In this document: positions 19,960-27,831 of the stretch, piece after piece
Layout of the letters: every line of letters starts with the position of its first letter
How positions within the stretch are numbered: the stretch's first letter is position 1
DNA from: Gammaproteobacteria bacterium
GTDB taxonomy: Bacteria; Pseudomonadota; Gammaproteobacteria; Steroidobacterales; Steroidobacteraceae
DNA length: 60,613 nucleotides
NCBI GenBank assembly: GCA_028293765.1
Contig: JAQGOG010000096.1
Span: 1-60,613 of the forward strand
Reading direction: 5' to 3'
The notes under the pieces: model-generated
The model's input: the letters and a program-made list of their open reading frames with translations, nothing else
Told to the model about the DNA's origin: nothing
Database searches by the model: none
Position numbers and translations under genes: made by a program

Positions 19960-20005
19960 CAGAATGCGGACTTTCGATGAAGGGAAGGAAGTCCGCTAGG
20001 GGATA

Positions 20006-20215
20006 TCAGTGCAGCCGGGCCCAGTGAAGAATTTTGATGTCTTCCGAGTCGAGATCGAAACTTTGGGCCAGCAGTGAGCGCAACTCGCGCGTTCCGCGGA
20101 CGTTCTCCAGCGGATGCCGCAACTCGACCACACCACTCCACTCGTTCGCGGCAGCTGCCGCGGCCTGCGCCTTGGCGCTGCCAGTCACGAAGTGCGTGTA
20201 GTACTTAGTGGCCAC
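20006..20215 (-). CDS. Hypothetical protein, 69 aa
   Basis: GTG start at 20215, followed by ATKYYTHFVTGSAKAQ, an alanine-rich helix, and LENVRGTRELRSLLAQSFDL and DSEDIKILHWARLH. Composition and codon use look genuine, and a strong terminator follows the stop, so it is probably a single-gene transcript. No signal peptide or membrane segment. Family not recognised. Only a weak ribosome binding site (CTTGG) is visible, so the exact start is open. It diverges from greB with a 100-bp gap. Confidence 0.65.
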   Translation of the reverse strand: MATKYYTHFVTGSAKAQAAAAAANEWSGVVELRHPLENVRGTRELRSLLAQSFDLDSEDIKILHWARLH

Positions 20216-20315
20216 GCACCAAGGTTAGTGGCCGCAAGCCGCGGTCGTCCGTGAAACGATCCACAGAACATCGGGCTTTTTTGTTAAACCCGGTGCGACA
20301 TAATCAGGTTACGCG

Positions 20316-20846
20316 ATGGGACGATTCCGACTGCCACAGGCGACAGGCTCCAAATACATCACCGCGGAAGGCGCAAGCCGTCTGCGAGCGGAGCTCGACG
20401 AGCTGTGGCGCGTGGAACGGCCAAAGGTGACGCAGGCGGTCTCCGAAGCCGCCGCGCAGGGCGATCGGTCAGAGAATGCCGACTACATCTACGGCAAGCG
20501 CCGGCTCCGCGAGATCGACAGCCGCGTGCGCTTCCTGCGCAAACGGCTCGATGGCATGGTGACCGTCGACCAGCCCCCGTCGGATCCAAAGCGCGTGTTC
20601 TTCGGCGCCTGGGTTTCGGTGGAGTGCGAGGACGGAACGGAATCCCACTATCGAATCGTCGGTCCCGATGAGTTCGATCGCGCTCCCGACTACATCAGCA
20701 TGGACTCGCCGCTTGGGCGGGCGCTGCTGCGCAAGACACTGGATGACGAGGTCACGGTAGAGCTGCCGGGAGGCCCCCGCAAGTTCGTCATCATCTCGAT
20801 CGACTACGTGCGGGCGCCGGACAACCGAAACCGGCCTGCTACCTAG
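20316..20846 (+). CDS. greB: Transcription elongation factor GreB
   Basis: 176 residues. The N-terminal coiled coil carries ITAEGASRLRAELDELWRVE and the acidic tip region QGDRSENADYIYGKRRLREI, which inserts into the RNA polymerase secondary channel to stimulate cleavage of backtracked RNA. The C-terminal FKBP-like domain (VFFGAWVSVECEDGTESHYR, DYISMDSPLGRALLRK) is complete. The YIYGKRRLREID wording separates GreB from GreA. The last residues (NRNRPAT) and the TAG stop fall inside a dispersed intergenic repeat starting near 20831, so the tail may have been reshaped by the repeat's insertion. Confidence 0.96.
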   Translation: MGRFRLPQATGSKYITAEGASRLRAELDELWRVERPKVTQAVSEAAAQGDRSENADYIYGKRRLREIDSRVRFLRKRLDGMVTVDQPPSDPKRVFFGAWVSVECEDGTESHYRIVGPDEFDRAPDYISMDSPLGRALLRKTLDDEVTVELPGGPRKFVIISIDYVRAPDNRNRPAT

Positions 20847-20957
20847 CGGGCAAAAACCACGCTTTTTGCCCGGGGCGCGTAGCCCGGGGCGCGCAGCCCG
20901 CGGGCAGATCACTCCCTAGGCGCGCTCGCTGAAAGCGCCGCAGGCGACTTTCAGCCA
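20831..20957. repeat. Two-hairpin dispersed repeat, full copy
   Basis: Begins CCGGCCTGCTACCTAG. Hairpin 1 has arms GGGCAAAAA (20848-20856) and TTTTTGCCC (20863-20871). A GC-rich spacer of CCCGGGGCGCG type follows. Hairpin 2 has arms GCTGAAAG (20928-20935) and CTTTCAGC (20948-20955). It sits between the convergent greB and homospermidine synthase genes and may act as a bidirectional transcript end. Related copies are at 19723-19926 and 59009-59180. Confidence 0.8.
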
Positions 20958-20966
20958 ATAAATGAT

Positions 20967-22388
20967 TCACCAGATCACCCTGACATTCTTGAACTGCCAC
21001 GGATCGCTTTTGTCGATGTCCTCGGGGAACAAGCGTTCGCGCTCATGCAAAGGCGTCCAGTCCGTGTACTGCCCCACGACCGGGCCCAGATACGGCATGC
21101 AGATGTCGAGCGAGCGGCGGAAATCCATCTCGTCCGGCTCGACGATACCGCAGTTGGGGTTTTCCATCGCCCAGACGACTCCCGACATGACGGCGGAGGT
21201 CACCTGCAGGCTGGTTGCGTTGTTGTAGGGCGCGAGCTTGCGCGCATCTTCGATGGCGAGTTGCGAGCCATACCAGTAGGCGTTTTTCTTGTGACCCGCG
21301 AGCAGGACGCCGAGCTCGTCGATCCCCTTAACGATGTCTGACATGAGGATGCGCTGACGCTCCTGCTGAACGTAGTTGCGTCCGACGAGCTCGTGAATGG
21401 ACATGATTGCGGAGTCGCACGGGTGATACGCGTAGTGGACCGTCGGGCGATGCACTACCTGCGCGCCGTCACGCACGGTGTAGTAGTCGGCAAGCGAGAT
21501 CGCCTCGCTATGCGTGATACAAAAGCCATGGAAATGGCCCGCGCGGGGCGTCCATGTGCGCACACGCGTTCCCGCACCCGGCTGCATGAGGTAGATGGCG
21601 GCCATGCACCCAAAGTCGTGCCGCTTGCCGTCACGGGGAAAGTTGCGCTCGTGCGTGCCCCAGCCCATCTCGCTCGGCTGCGAGCCCTCGCCTACGAAGC
21701 CGTCGATGGACCACGTGTTGACGAACTCGCCGACCTCCTTGGGTACGTCGGTCATCTGAGTATCACGTTCGGCGATGTGCATGACCTTGATGCCGAGACG
21801 GTGGGCGAGATCGCCCCAGTCGCCGCGCGAAGTAGGATTACCAGCATCCACCTGCGTGTCGGCAGCGATATTGAGCAGCGCCTGCTTCACGAAATGGGAG
21901 ACCAACCCGGGGTTCGCGCCATGCGTGAGAACCGCGGTCGGTGCGCGAGCATTCCCGGGGCGCAAGGCCAAAGCCTCTTCGCGCAGAGCGTAGTTAGTGC
22001 GGCGGGCGGCAGGCACGGTCGGGTCCGTGTAGCCGCCGGGCCAGGGCTCGATGCACGTGTCGAGGTACATCGCGCCTTTTTCCCAACAAAGTTTCACCAG
22101 CGCGATGCTCGACACCTCGACCGAAACATTCACGAGGAAATCGCCACGCCCGAGCAGCGGATTCAGCACACGGCGGTAGTTCTCGCGCGTCAGCCGCTCC
22201 TTGATGAACTTCACGCCGTATTTCTGAGCCTCTTCGATTCCGCGGTCCTCCGCGGTCACGATCGAGATACGCTCCGGTGCAATGCCGATATGCCGCAGGA
22301 TGAGAGGCAGCACGCCCTGGCCGATGCTGCCGAACCCGATGAAAAGAATCCGCCCTGGGAAATCGACATGTACCGCGTGATTGCTCAT
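20967..22388 (-). CDS. hss: Homospermidine synthase
   Basis: 473 residues. The NAD-binding fold opens with RILFIGFGSIGQGVLPLIL. Next come VNVSVEVSSIALVKLCWEKG, DTCIEPWPGGYTDP and the conserved LTHGANPGLVSHFVKQALL segment typical of bacterial homospermidine synthases of the saccharopine-dehydrogenase-like superfamily. The enzyme uses NAD to make sym-homospermidine from two putrescines (or spermidine plus putrescine). The biosynthetic arginine decarboxylase gene 2 kb away fits supply of putrescine via agmatine, although no agmatinase or agmatine deiminase gene is in this window. Start ATG 22388. Confidence 0.95.
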   Translation of the reverse strand: MSNHAVHVDFPGRILFIGFGSIGQGVLPLILRHIGIAPERISIVTAEDRGIEEAQKYGVKFIKERLTRENYRRVLNPLLGRGDFLVNVSVEVSSIALVKLCWEKGAMYLDTCIEPWPGGYTDPTVPAARRTNYALREEALALRPGNARAPTAVLTHGANPGLVSHFVKQALLNIAADTQVDAGNPTSRGDWGDLAHRLGIKVMHIAERDTQMTDVPKEVGEFVNTWSIDGFVGEGSQPSEMGWGTHERNFPRDGKRHDFGCMAAIYLMQPGAGTRVRTWTPRAGHFHGFCITHSEAISLADYYTVRDGAQVVHRPTVHYAYHPCDSAIMSIHELVGRNYVQQERQRILMSDIVKGIDELGVLLAGHKKNAYWYGSQLAIEDARKLAPYNNATSLQVTSAVMSGVVWAMENPNCGIVEPDEMDFRRSLDICMPYLGPVVGQYTDWTPLHERERLFPEDIDKSDPWQFKNVRVIW

Positions 22389-22479
22389 GATGCTCCAGAC
22401 ACAAAAAGGACCGACGGCCGCCCTGCGGCGGCCGCTCCAAGGCGGCAGCGTATCAATCGCTTTCCGGCGCCGCTACCGA

Positions 22480-23151
22480 TTACGCGGCAGATTGACGCCA
22501 GTGAGGTGGGTAGGTGCGGTCGTAGCCGGGTAACGTCTCAACCCGCGTCAACCAGCGGCCCAGCGCCGGGTAGTTCACTTCGACGGGCATGAAGCGTGAG
22601 GACAGCTCACGTGCCTCCGGCCGCTCGAGCGCGCGCCGCAGCAGCTGAATCCCGGGAAAGATCACCATGTCGACGGCGGAAAAGCTCTCGCCGACGACCC
22701 AGTCGGACTTCGACAGGCGCGCTTCGATCGTGCGCGCTTCGCTCGCGACGGCATGCATGTCGCTCGTTATCTCATCGCCGCGCAGGTTCGCGGTCTTTTC
22801 GAAAATGCCGCTGACGATGCTCATCAGATGCGGCTCGATGTAGGCCTGGTATTCGCAGATGACGCGCATGATCACGCCGGCTTCCTCCGGCGTGCGGCCG
22901 AAGATGTGCGGCTCCGGATACTTGAGATCGAGGTAATACAGCACCGCCAGCGACTCGAAGCAGACGTAGTCGCCATCTTTCAGCACCGGGACCCGGCCGC
23001 GCCAGTTCAGCGCCAGCATCTGGGGTGACTTGTGCTCCTGCTTGGAGAGTTGCAGGACGTGACTGGTGTACTGCAGGCGCTTGTATTCGAGCGCCAGAAG
23101 CACTCGCCACGCGTACGGACTGCCGCTGCCCCAGTAAACGTCAATCGCCAT
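22480..23151 (-). CDS. Glutathione S-transferase family protein
   Basis: 223 residues. The N-terminal thioredoxin-like domain has the active-site region YWGSGSPYAWRVLLALEY and the glutathione-binding segment GRVPVLKDGDYVCFESLAVL. The C-terminal helical domain contains ARLSKSDWVVGESFSAVDMV. The SPYAW motif suggests a serine-type catalytic residue. It is cytosolic; substrate unknown. It lies 91 bp upstream of homospermidine synthase on the same strand and could be cotranscribed, though no functional link is evident. Confidence 0.9.
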   Translation of the reverse strand: MAIDVYWGSGSPYAWRVLLALEYKRLQYTSHVLQLSKQEHKSPQMLALNWRGRVPVLKDGDYVCFESLAVLYYLDLKYPEPHIFGRTPEEAGVIMRVICEYQAYIEPHLMSIVSGIFEKTANLRGDEITSDMHAVASEARTIEARLSKSDWVVGESFSAVDMVIFPGIQLLRRALERPEARELSSRFMPVEVNYPALGRWLTRVETLPGYDRTYPPHWRQSAA

Positions 23152-23270
23152 CAGTCACTCGTCCCGAACCGTTGCCCCGATTGTAACGGCAACGGCACAG
23201 CGCCGAAAATGCGGGCCAAAAAAATAATGTACCCCAACTGACGTACTCGCCGACTATGCGCCCCGGCCTG

Positions 23271-23442
23271 GTCGGCCCCGGTAACGGCTGCGCCTTTGCC
23301 CGGGGCGCCGTAGCCGGCGTGCCAGGAACGCCCTACGCTGACGGCTGAAACGGCTCCGGGCTAGGCGCCGACGGCTACTCGCGTTGGGCTGAGCGCCCGG
23401 GCTAGGCGCCCCCCGGCTACGCGCCCCAGTCGTTTCAGCCAA
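23271..23442. repeat. Palindromic GC-rich intergenic repeat, divergent copy
   Basis: Fills most of the gene-free stretch 23152-23463. It contains inverted arms GGCTGAAACG (23343-23352) and CGTTTCAGCC (23431-23440) around several GGGCTAGGCGCC-like blocks. The 3' edge (TTTCAGCCAAA) resembles the end of the two-hairpin repeats, but the 5' hairpin is absent. It may be a related but distinct subfamily. Confidence 0.5.
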
Positions 23443-23463
23443 ATGTGATAGCGGGAGACTTAC

Positions 23464-24363
23464 ATGTACACCACTTTGATCGAGACTGCGGAGTTGGCGA
23501 GCGAACTGGCCGGCGGCTCCCCGGGCGCGTCGAACCGCAACGGCGACGGCTGGGCAATTCTCGACTGCCGCTTCGATCTGTCACGTCCGCAATGGGGCGC
23601 GTCGGCCTATGTCGACGGGCACCTCCCGAACGCGCTCTACGCGCATCTCGACCGCGATCTGTCCGGACCGCTCTCGCCGGCGAGCGGACGACATCCCCTG
23701 CCCACTGTCGCACGGCTGGTTGAGACCTTCGGACGCTGGGGTATCGACGACGATGTGCAGGTCATCGTCTATGACCAGGGCAATGGAGCGTACGCGGCGC
23801 GCTTGTGGTGGTTGTTACGCTGGGCGGGCCACCCACAGGTGGCCGTACTGAATGGCGGTTTCGCTGCGTGGCAGCAGGCTGGCCTGCCGATCGACGCCGC
23901 TCCCGGTACCCGACGACGCCGAACTTTCGTCCCAGCACCCATGCAGGACCAGGTCGTAAGTACGGCCGAGCTCGAGCGCCTGCTGTCCGAGGGCGCGCTG
24001 GCGAGCGGGCAATCGATGTTGGTGGACGCGCGCGCCGCAGACCGCTTCGCCGGCGACAATGAAACGATCGACCCGGTGGCCGGTCACATTCCCGGAGCGC
24101 ACAACCATCCGTTCGCCCGCAACGTCGACGCGCAGGGCAAGTTTCTGCCCGCGAGCGAGCTGCGCGACCGCTGGGAGGCGACCTTGGGCGGTCACGCCGC
24201 TCAGCACGCGATTGCGATGTGCGGCTCGGGCGTCACGGCCTGCCACAATCTCCTGGCATTGGAAATTGCGGGACTTGCCGGCTCACGGCTGTACGCGGGA
24301 TCGTGGAGTGAATGGATTCGCGAGCCCGGTCGGCCGGTGGCCTTAGGCTGGCGGCAAAGGTAG
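23464..24363 (+). CDS. Sulfurtransferase, two rhodanese domains (SseA-like)
   Basis: 299 residues. A GGGAG ribosome binding site precedes the ATG. The first, inactive rhodanese-like domain (about 15-140) includes DGHLPNALYAHLDRDLSG and NGGFAAWQQAGLP. The second domain (about 160-295) carries the active loop CGSGVTAC near residue 253. That loop matches 3-mercaptopyruvate sulfurtransferases (CGSGVTA) rather than thiosulfate-type CRxGxR loops. The expected role is sulfur transfer from 3-mercaptopyruvate or thiosulfate to a thiol acceptor or cyanide, in the cytosol. It lies upstream of speA with 135 bp between. Confidence 0.93.
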   Translation: MYTTLIETAELASELAGGSPGASNRNGDGWAILDCRFDLSRPQWGASAYVDGHLPNALYAHLDRDLSGPLSPASGRHPLPTVARLVETFGRWGIDDDVQVIVYDQGNGAYAARLWWLLRWAGHPQVAVLNGGFAAWQQAGLPIDAAPGTRRRRTFVPAPMQDQVVSTAELERLLSEGALASGQSMLVDARAADRFAGDNETIDPVAGHIPGAHNHPFARNVDAQGKFLPASELRDRWEATLGGHAAQHAIAMCGSGVTACHNLLALEIAGLAGSRLYAGSWSEWIREPGRPVALGWRQR

Positions 24364-24442
24364 CGTTGCAAAAGAGTGATCTGCGTCGACTCTTGCTTGA
24401 CACACATTTTTGCTATGGTGCACGACAATTAATTTGTCTGTT

Positions 24443-24476
24443 CGTGGCTGGGCTCCCCTAGGGGCGACCAGCCACG
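24443..24476 (+). promoter_or_regulatory. Leader hairpin upstream of speA
   Basis: Inverted repeat with arms CGTGGCTGG (24443-24451) and CCAGCCACG (24468-24476) enclosing CCCCTAGGGG. It lies 22 bp before the GTG start of the arginine decarboxylase, and a short T-run (ATCGTTTTGGG) follows it. A TTGCTT/TATGGT promoter-like pair precedes it near 24393-24419. It could be an attenuator or RNA control element; function inferred only. Confidence 0.55.
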
Positions 24477-24498
24477 ATCGTTTTGGGAAACACGACAC

Positions 24499-26475
24499 GT
24501 GGCTGCAGATCCGAAAAGCGTCAACGGTAACCGTAAATTCAATCCCGCCCAACCGTGGCGGATCGAGGAGTCGCTCGATCTCTACCATGTCAATGCGTGG
24601 GGCAAGGGCTACTTCTCGATCAACGAGGCGGGTCACGTCATCGTCCGCCCCGACACGCAGGGGGCCAACGTCATCGATCTCTACGAGGTCGTCGAGGGCC
24701 TGAAGGCCCGCGATCTCACGACCCCGGTCGTCGTCCGCTTCTCCGACATCCTCGCGCACCGCCTGAAGCACATACACGGAGCGTTCGCGCAGGCCATCGC
24801 CGAGAACAACTACAAAAACCGCTACGCGGCGGTGTTCCCCATCAAGGTGAACCAGCAGCGGCTCGTCGTGGAGGAGGTCTACCGCTACGGCAAGGAGTTC
24901 GGTTTCGGGCTGGAGGTCGGCTCCAAGCCTGAGCTGCTCGCGGTGATGGCGATGACGGAGAACGCGCCGGACCGGCTCATCGTCTGCAACGGCTTCAAGG
25001 ACGACAGCTACATCGAAGCGGTGACGCTGGCCACGAAACTCGGCCGCACGATCATCCCCGTGGTGGAGAATTTCGATGAGCTGGGGCTGATCCTGAAGCA
25101 TGCGGACGTCTATGGCGTACGCCCGCGCATCGGCGTGCGTGTGAAGCTCTTCAGCGAAGGCTCCGGAAGGTGGAGCGCCTCGGCCGGCGAGAAATCCAAG
25201 TTCGGCTTGTTCATCACCGAGATCCTCGAGCTGTTCAACGTCCTGAAAGGGCGCGACATGCTCGATTGCCTGCAGCTCGTGCACTGTCATCCCGGCAGCC
25301 AGCTGCAGGACATCCGGCGCGTGAAAGACGCCATCAACGAGCTCGCGCACGTGTATGCGGAGTTGAAACTCATGGGCGCCGGCCTGCGGTACATCGACGT
25401 CGGCGGCGGGCTGGGCGTCGACTACGACGGCAGCGGCACGAATTTCTCCTCCTCGATGAACTACACGCTCAACGAGTACGCGAGCGACGTCGTCTACCGG
25501 GTCGCGAGTGTTTGTAACGCGCGCGACATTCCCCATCCCATGATCGTGAGCGAGTCCGGGCGCGCGGTAGCGGCCTACCACAGCGTGCTGATCTTCGACG
25601 CGCTCGGCTCCTCCGCACTCGACAAGTTCCGCGTTACCGGACAGGTAGCGGAAGACTATGTCGGTGACCAGGAGTTGCCGCAGCCGGTCCTCGATCTGTT
25701 CGACGCCTACCGGTCGGTCGGCGAGCGGCGGCTCGTCGAGTGCTATCACGACGCGATCACGGCCCGCGAACAGATCCTGCAGATGTTCAACCTGGGTCTG
25801 CTGTCGCTCGAGTTCCGCGCGTTGGCCGAGCGGTTGTATTGGGCAACCTGCACCAAGGTCCGCGACTACTGCCGCAAGCTGGAGCGCGCGCCGGAGGAGC
25901 TCGAGGATCTCGAGTCGACCCTGTCCGACACGTACTTCTGCAACTTCTCGGTGTTCCAGTCGCTGCCGGACAGTTGGGCCATCGACCAGCTGTTCCCGAT
26001 CATGCCGATCCACCGTCTGGATGAGCGCCCCACACGCACCGGCGTGCTGGCCGATATCACGTGCGATTCGGACGGCAAGATCGATCACTTCGTGTCGCTG
26101 CGGGAGGTGAAGCGCGCGCTGGAGTTGCACGAGCTCAGGGACGGCGAAAAGTATTACCTCGCCGCGTTCCTGGTAGGCGCCTACCAGGAGACCCTCGGCG
26201 ACCTCCATAACCTCTTTGGCGACACCCACGTCGTGCACATCCGCCTCCATGACGAGGGCGGCTGGTGGATCGAGGAGATCGTGAAGGGCGATACCGCGAA
26301 CAAGGTGCTCGAGTACATGGAATACGACGTGGCGGAGCTCTATCCGGCCCTCGCCCGCGACTGCGAGCGGGCCATTCGGGACGGGCGCATGACCATCGCC
26401 GAAAGCCAGCTGCTGAAGCGGTTCTATGAGAAGGAGCTGGACGGATACGCCTACCTGGAGCCGGCCGGGGCCTGA
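24499..26475 (+). CDS. speA: Biosynthetic arginine decarboxylase SpeA
   Basis: 658 residues, GTG start. It decarboxylates arginine to agmatine, the first step of the alternative putrescine route. The opening WRIEESLDLYHVNAWGKGYF is diagnostic of SpeA. The PLP lysine lies in FPIKVNQQRLVVEEV near residue 116. Further signatures are FGLEVGSKPELLAVMAM, LVHCHPGSQLQDIRRVKDAI, GGGLGVDYDG and the C-terminal VLADITCDSDGKID block. Length is standard. A strong hairpin sits in its leader, and a long minisatellite begins just after its stop. Confidence 0.97.
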   Translation: MAADPKSVNGNRKFNPAQPWRIEESLDLYHVNAWGKGYFSINEAGHVIVRPDTQGANVIDLYEVVEGLKARDLTTPVVVRFSDILAHRLKHIHGAFAQAIAENNYKNRYAAVFPIKVNQQRLVVEEVYRYGKEFGFGLEVGSKPELLAVMAMTENAPDRLIVCNGFKDDSYIEAVTLATKLGRTIIPVVENFDELGLILKHADVYGVRPRIGVRVKLFSEGSGRWSASAGEKSKFGLFITEILELFNVLKGRDMLDCLQLVHCHPGSQLQDIRRVKDAINELAHVYAELKLMGAGLRYIDVGGGLGVDYDGSGTNFSSSMNYTLNEYASDVVYRVASVCNARDIPHPMIVSESGRAVAAYHSVLIFDALGSSALDKFRVTGQVAEDYVGDQELPQPVLDLFDAYRSVGERRLVECYHDAITAREQILQMFNLGLLSLEFRALAERLYWATCTKVRDYCRKLERAPEELEDLESTLSDTYFCNFSVFQSLPDSWAIDQLFPIMPIHRLDERPTRTGVLADITCDSDGKIDHFVSLREVKRALELHELRDGEKYYLAAFLVGAYQETLGDLHNLFGDTHVVHIRLHDEGGWWIEEIVKGDTANKVLEYMEYDVAELYPALARDCERAIRDGRMTIAESQLLKRFYEKELDGYAYLEPAGA

Positions 26476-26491
26476 CGCCCGAAGCCCGGCA

Positions 26492-26998
26492 GGCGCGAGT
26501 TCGCCGGCGGCGGTGCACCCGAAACAGAGGCGGTAAGTCGACCCGACTGCGGTGCCGCGCCCTTGCCGCTGCGGTAAGTCGACCGACTGCGGCGCCCGCC
26601 GTTGCCGCTGCGGTAAGTCGACCGACTGCGGCGCCGCGCCCTTGCCGCGGCGGTAAGTCGACCGGCTGCGGCGCCCGCCGTTGCCGCGAGGGTAAGTCGA
26701 CCGGCTGCGGCGCCCCGCACCCGTGCTGCGGCGGTGAGTTGACCGATGCTGCGCTGCCCTGCTGCGACGCTGAGTTGGCAGATCGCCGGGCCCCGCCACC
26801 CGCCCGAGCCGGTGAGTTGGCCGGCTGCGGCGCCCGCCGCTGCCGCAGCGGTCAGCTGCCCATGCCGCGGCGCCCCGCCCTTGCCGCGGCGGTGAGTTGG
26901 CCGACTGCGGTTCCACCCCCTTCCGGCGCGGCGAGTTGGGCCTCGCGGCAGCGCCGCAGGGTCGCGAACCCCTGTTCCGAAAGGAGCGAGTTGGCCTG
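26492..26998. repeat. Degenerate tandem repeat array, about 12 units of 38-42 bp
   Basis: Occupies about half of the gene-free stretch 26476-27406. Five left-hand units (26531-26732) are close to identical. Each starts GGTAAGTCGACCG, goes on with a CTGCGGCGCC core, and ends in TTGCCGC. The right-hand units drift to GGTGAGTTGGCCG. Unit lengths vary (39, 40, 41, 42), so no reading frame is kept and this is not a coding repeat. There are no unique spacers, so it is not CRISPR. Each unit contains GCGGC/GCCGC arms able to fold. Confidence 0.85.
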
Positions 26999-27206
26999 AC
27001 CGCATTGCGGCACGCAGATGCATGTTTCAGGCCAGTGGCGGCCGCCCCACACCCGCGCGCCTAACGTGGAGGAACCCGCGTAAAGGCTGTTTGCTTCCCG
27101 CAAAAGCCGGGAGTAGCATGATCCGCGCGTTCGTATCCGCCATGGATGAGTACGCTTTGTTAGATAGAGTGTGTTGTATCCATCTCCCGCGTCTCCCACC
27201 GAGCAT

Positions 27207-27251
27207 GCCCCATGCGGGTACGCCCCATGCGGGTACGCCCCATCCGTGCAC
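27207..27251. repeat. Three 15-bp tandem repeats
   Basis: The unit GCCCCATGCGGGTAC occurs at 27207-27221 and 27222-27236, with a diverged third copy at 27237-27251. Upstream of the RRM gene, in its probable leader or promoter region. The rest of 26999-27406 shows nothing clear. Confidence 0.8.
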
Positions 27252-27406
27252 GAACGAAGGTGCAGGCCGCAGCTCCCAAGCGCTGCGCAGTGACTGAAAG
27301 TGCCGATCGTGTGCCTTGAAGCCCAGACCTGTTTGACTGATCACGCGGTACAAGCGACCGACTCGTGCGGCTCGCCGCTGTCCGCATTTCCAAGAGAGAC
27401 TTCCGG

Positions 27407-27688
27407 ATGACGACGATCTATGTGGGCAATCTGCCCTTCAATGCCACCGAGCAGGACGTCAAGGCTCTGTTTGAACGTCATGGCAAGGTGGAATCGGTAA
27501 AGCTCATCAACGACCGGGAAACCGGCAAGCCGCGCGGCTTCGCATTCGTCGACATGCCGCAGAACGAGGCATTGAGCGCGATCCAGACGCTGAACGGCTT
27601 CCAGATGGGTGGCCGGCCGCTGCGCGTCAACGAAGCGCAGGAGCGACCCCAACGCCCACGGCAGGGCGGGGGCCCTTTCCGACGCTGA
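27407..27688 (+). CDS. RRM-domain RNA-binding protein
   Basis: 93 residues from ATG 27407, preceded by GAGAGAC. It is a single RNA recognition motif with RNP2 IYVGNL (residues 4-9) and RNP1 KPRGFAFV (41-48), followed by a short basic, glycine-rich tail (RPRQGGGPFRR). This is the bacterial Rbp type, often cold-induced and acting on mRNA in the cytosol. An upstream in-frame ATG at 27365 would add a non-RRM extension and is less likely. The gene ends with a strong intrinsic terminator and so forms its own transcript. Confidence 0.93.
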   Translation: MTTIYVGNLPFNATEQDVKALFERHGKVESVKLINDRETGKPRGFAFVDMPQNEALSAIQTLNGFQMGGRPLRVNEAQERPQRPRQGGGPFRR

Positions 27689-27730
27689 CGGAAGCCCTTT
27701 CGGGCCTGTTGCTTTAGGTCTGAAGGAAAG

Positions 27731-27755
27731 ACCCCGCTTCGTGCGGGGTTTTTTT
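27731..27755 (+). terminator. Rho-independent terminator of the RRM gene
   Basis: Arms ACCCCGC (27731-27737) and GCGGGGT (27743-27749) around loop TTCGT, followed by a 7-T run. It lies 43 bp after the stop. Confidence 0.92.
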
Positions 27756-27831
27756 GGCGCGCTGCTCATCCGGGCCCGTGTGGAGTAATGTGCGCCGCGT
27801 CATGGCCATTACCACCGGGAGACTGCGTACG

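Noticed and set aside
24343..26916. 857-codon antisense open frame across speA
   Set aside because: An artefact of high-GC codon use opposite a well-supported gene; its N-terminal part simply translates the minisatellite.
26492..26998. CRISPR array
   Set aside because: Units are contiguous and diverge gradually; there are no unique spacers of constant length and no cas genes nearby.
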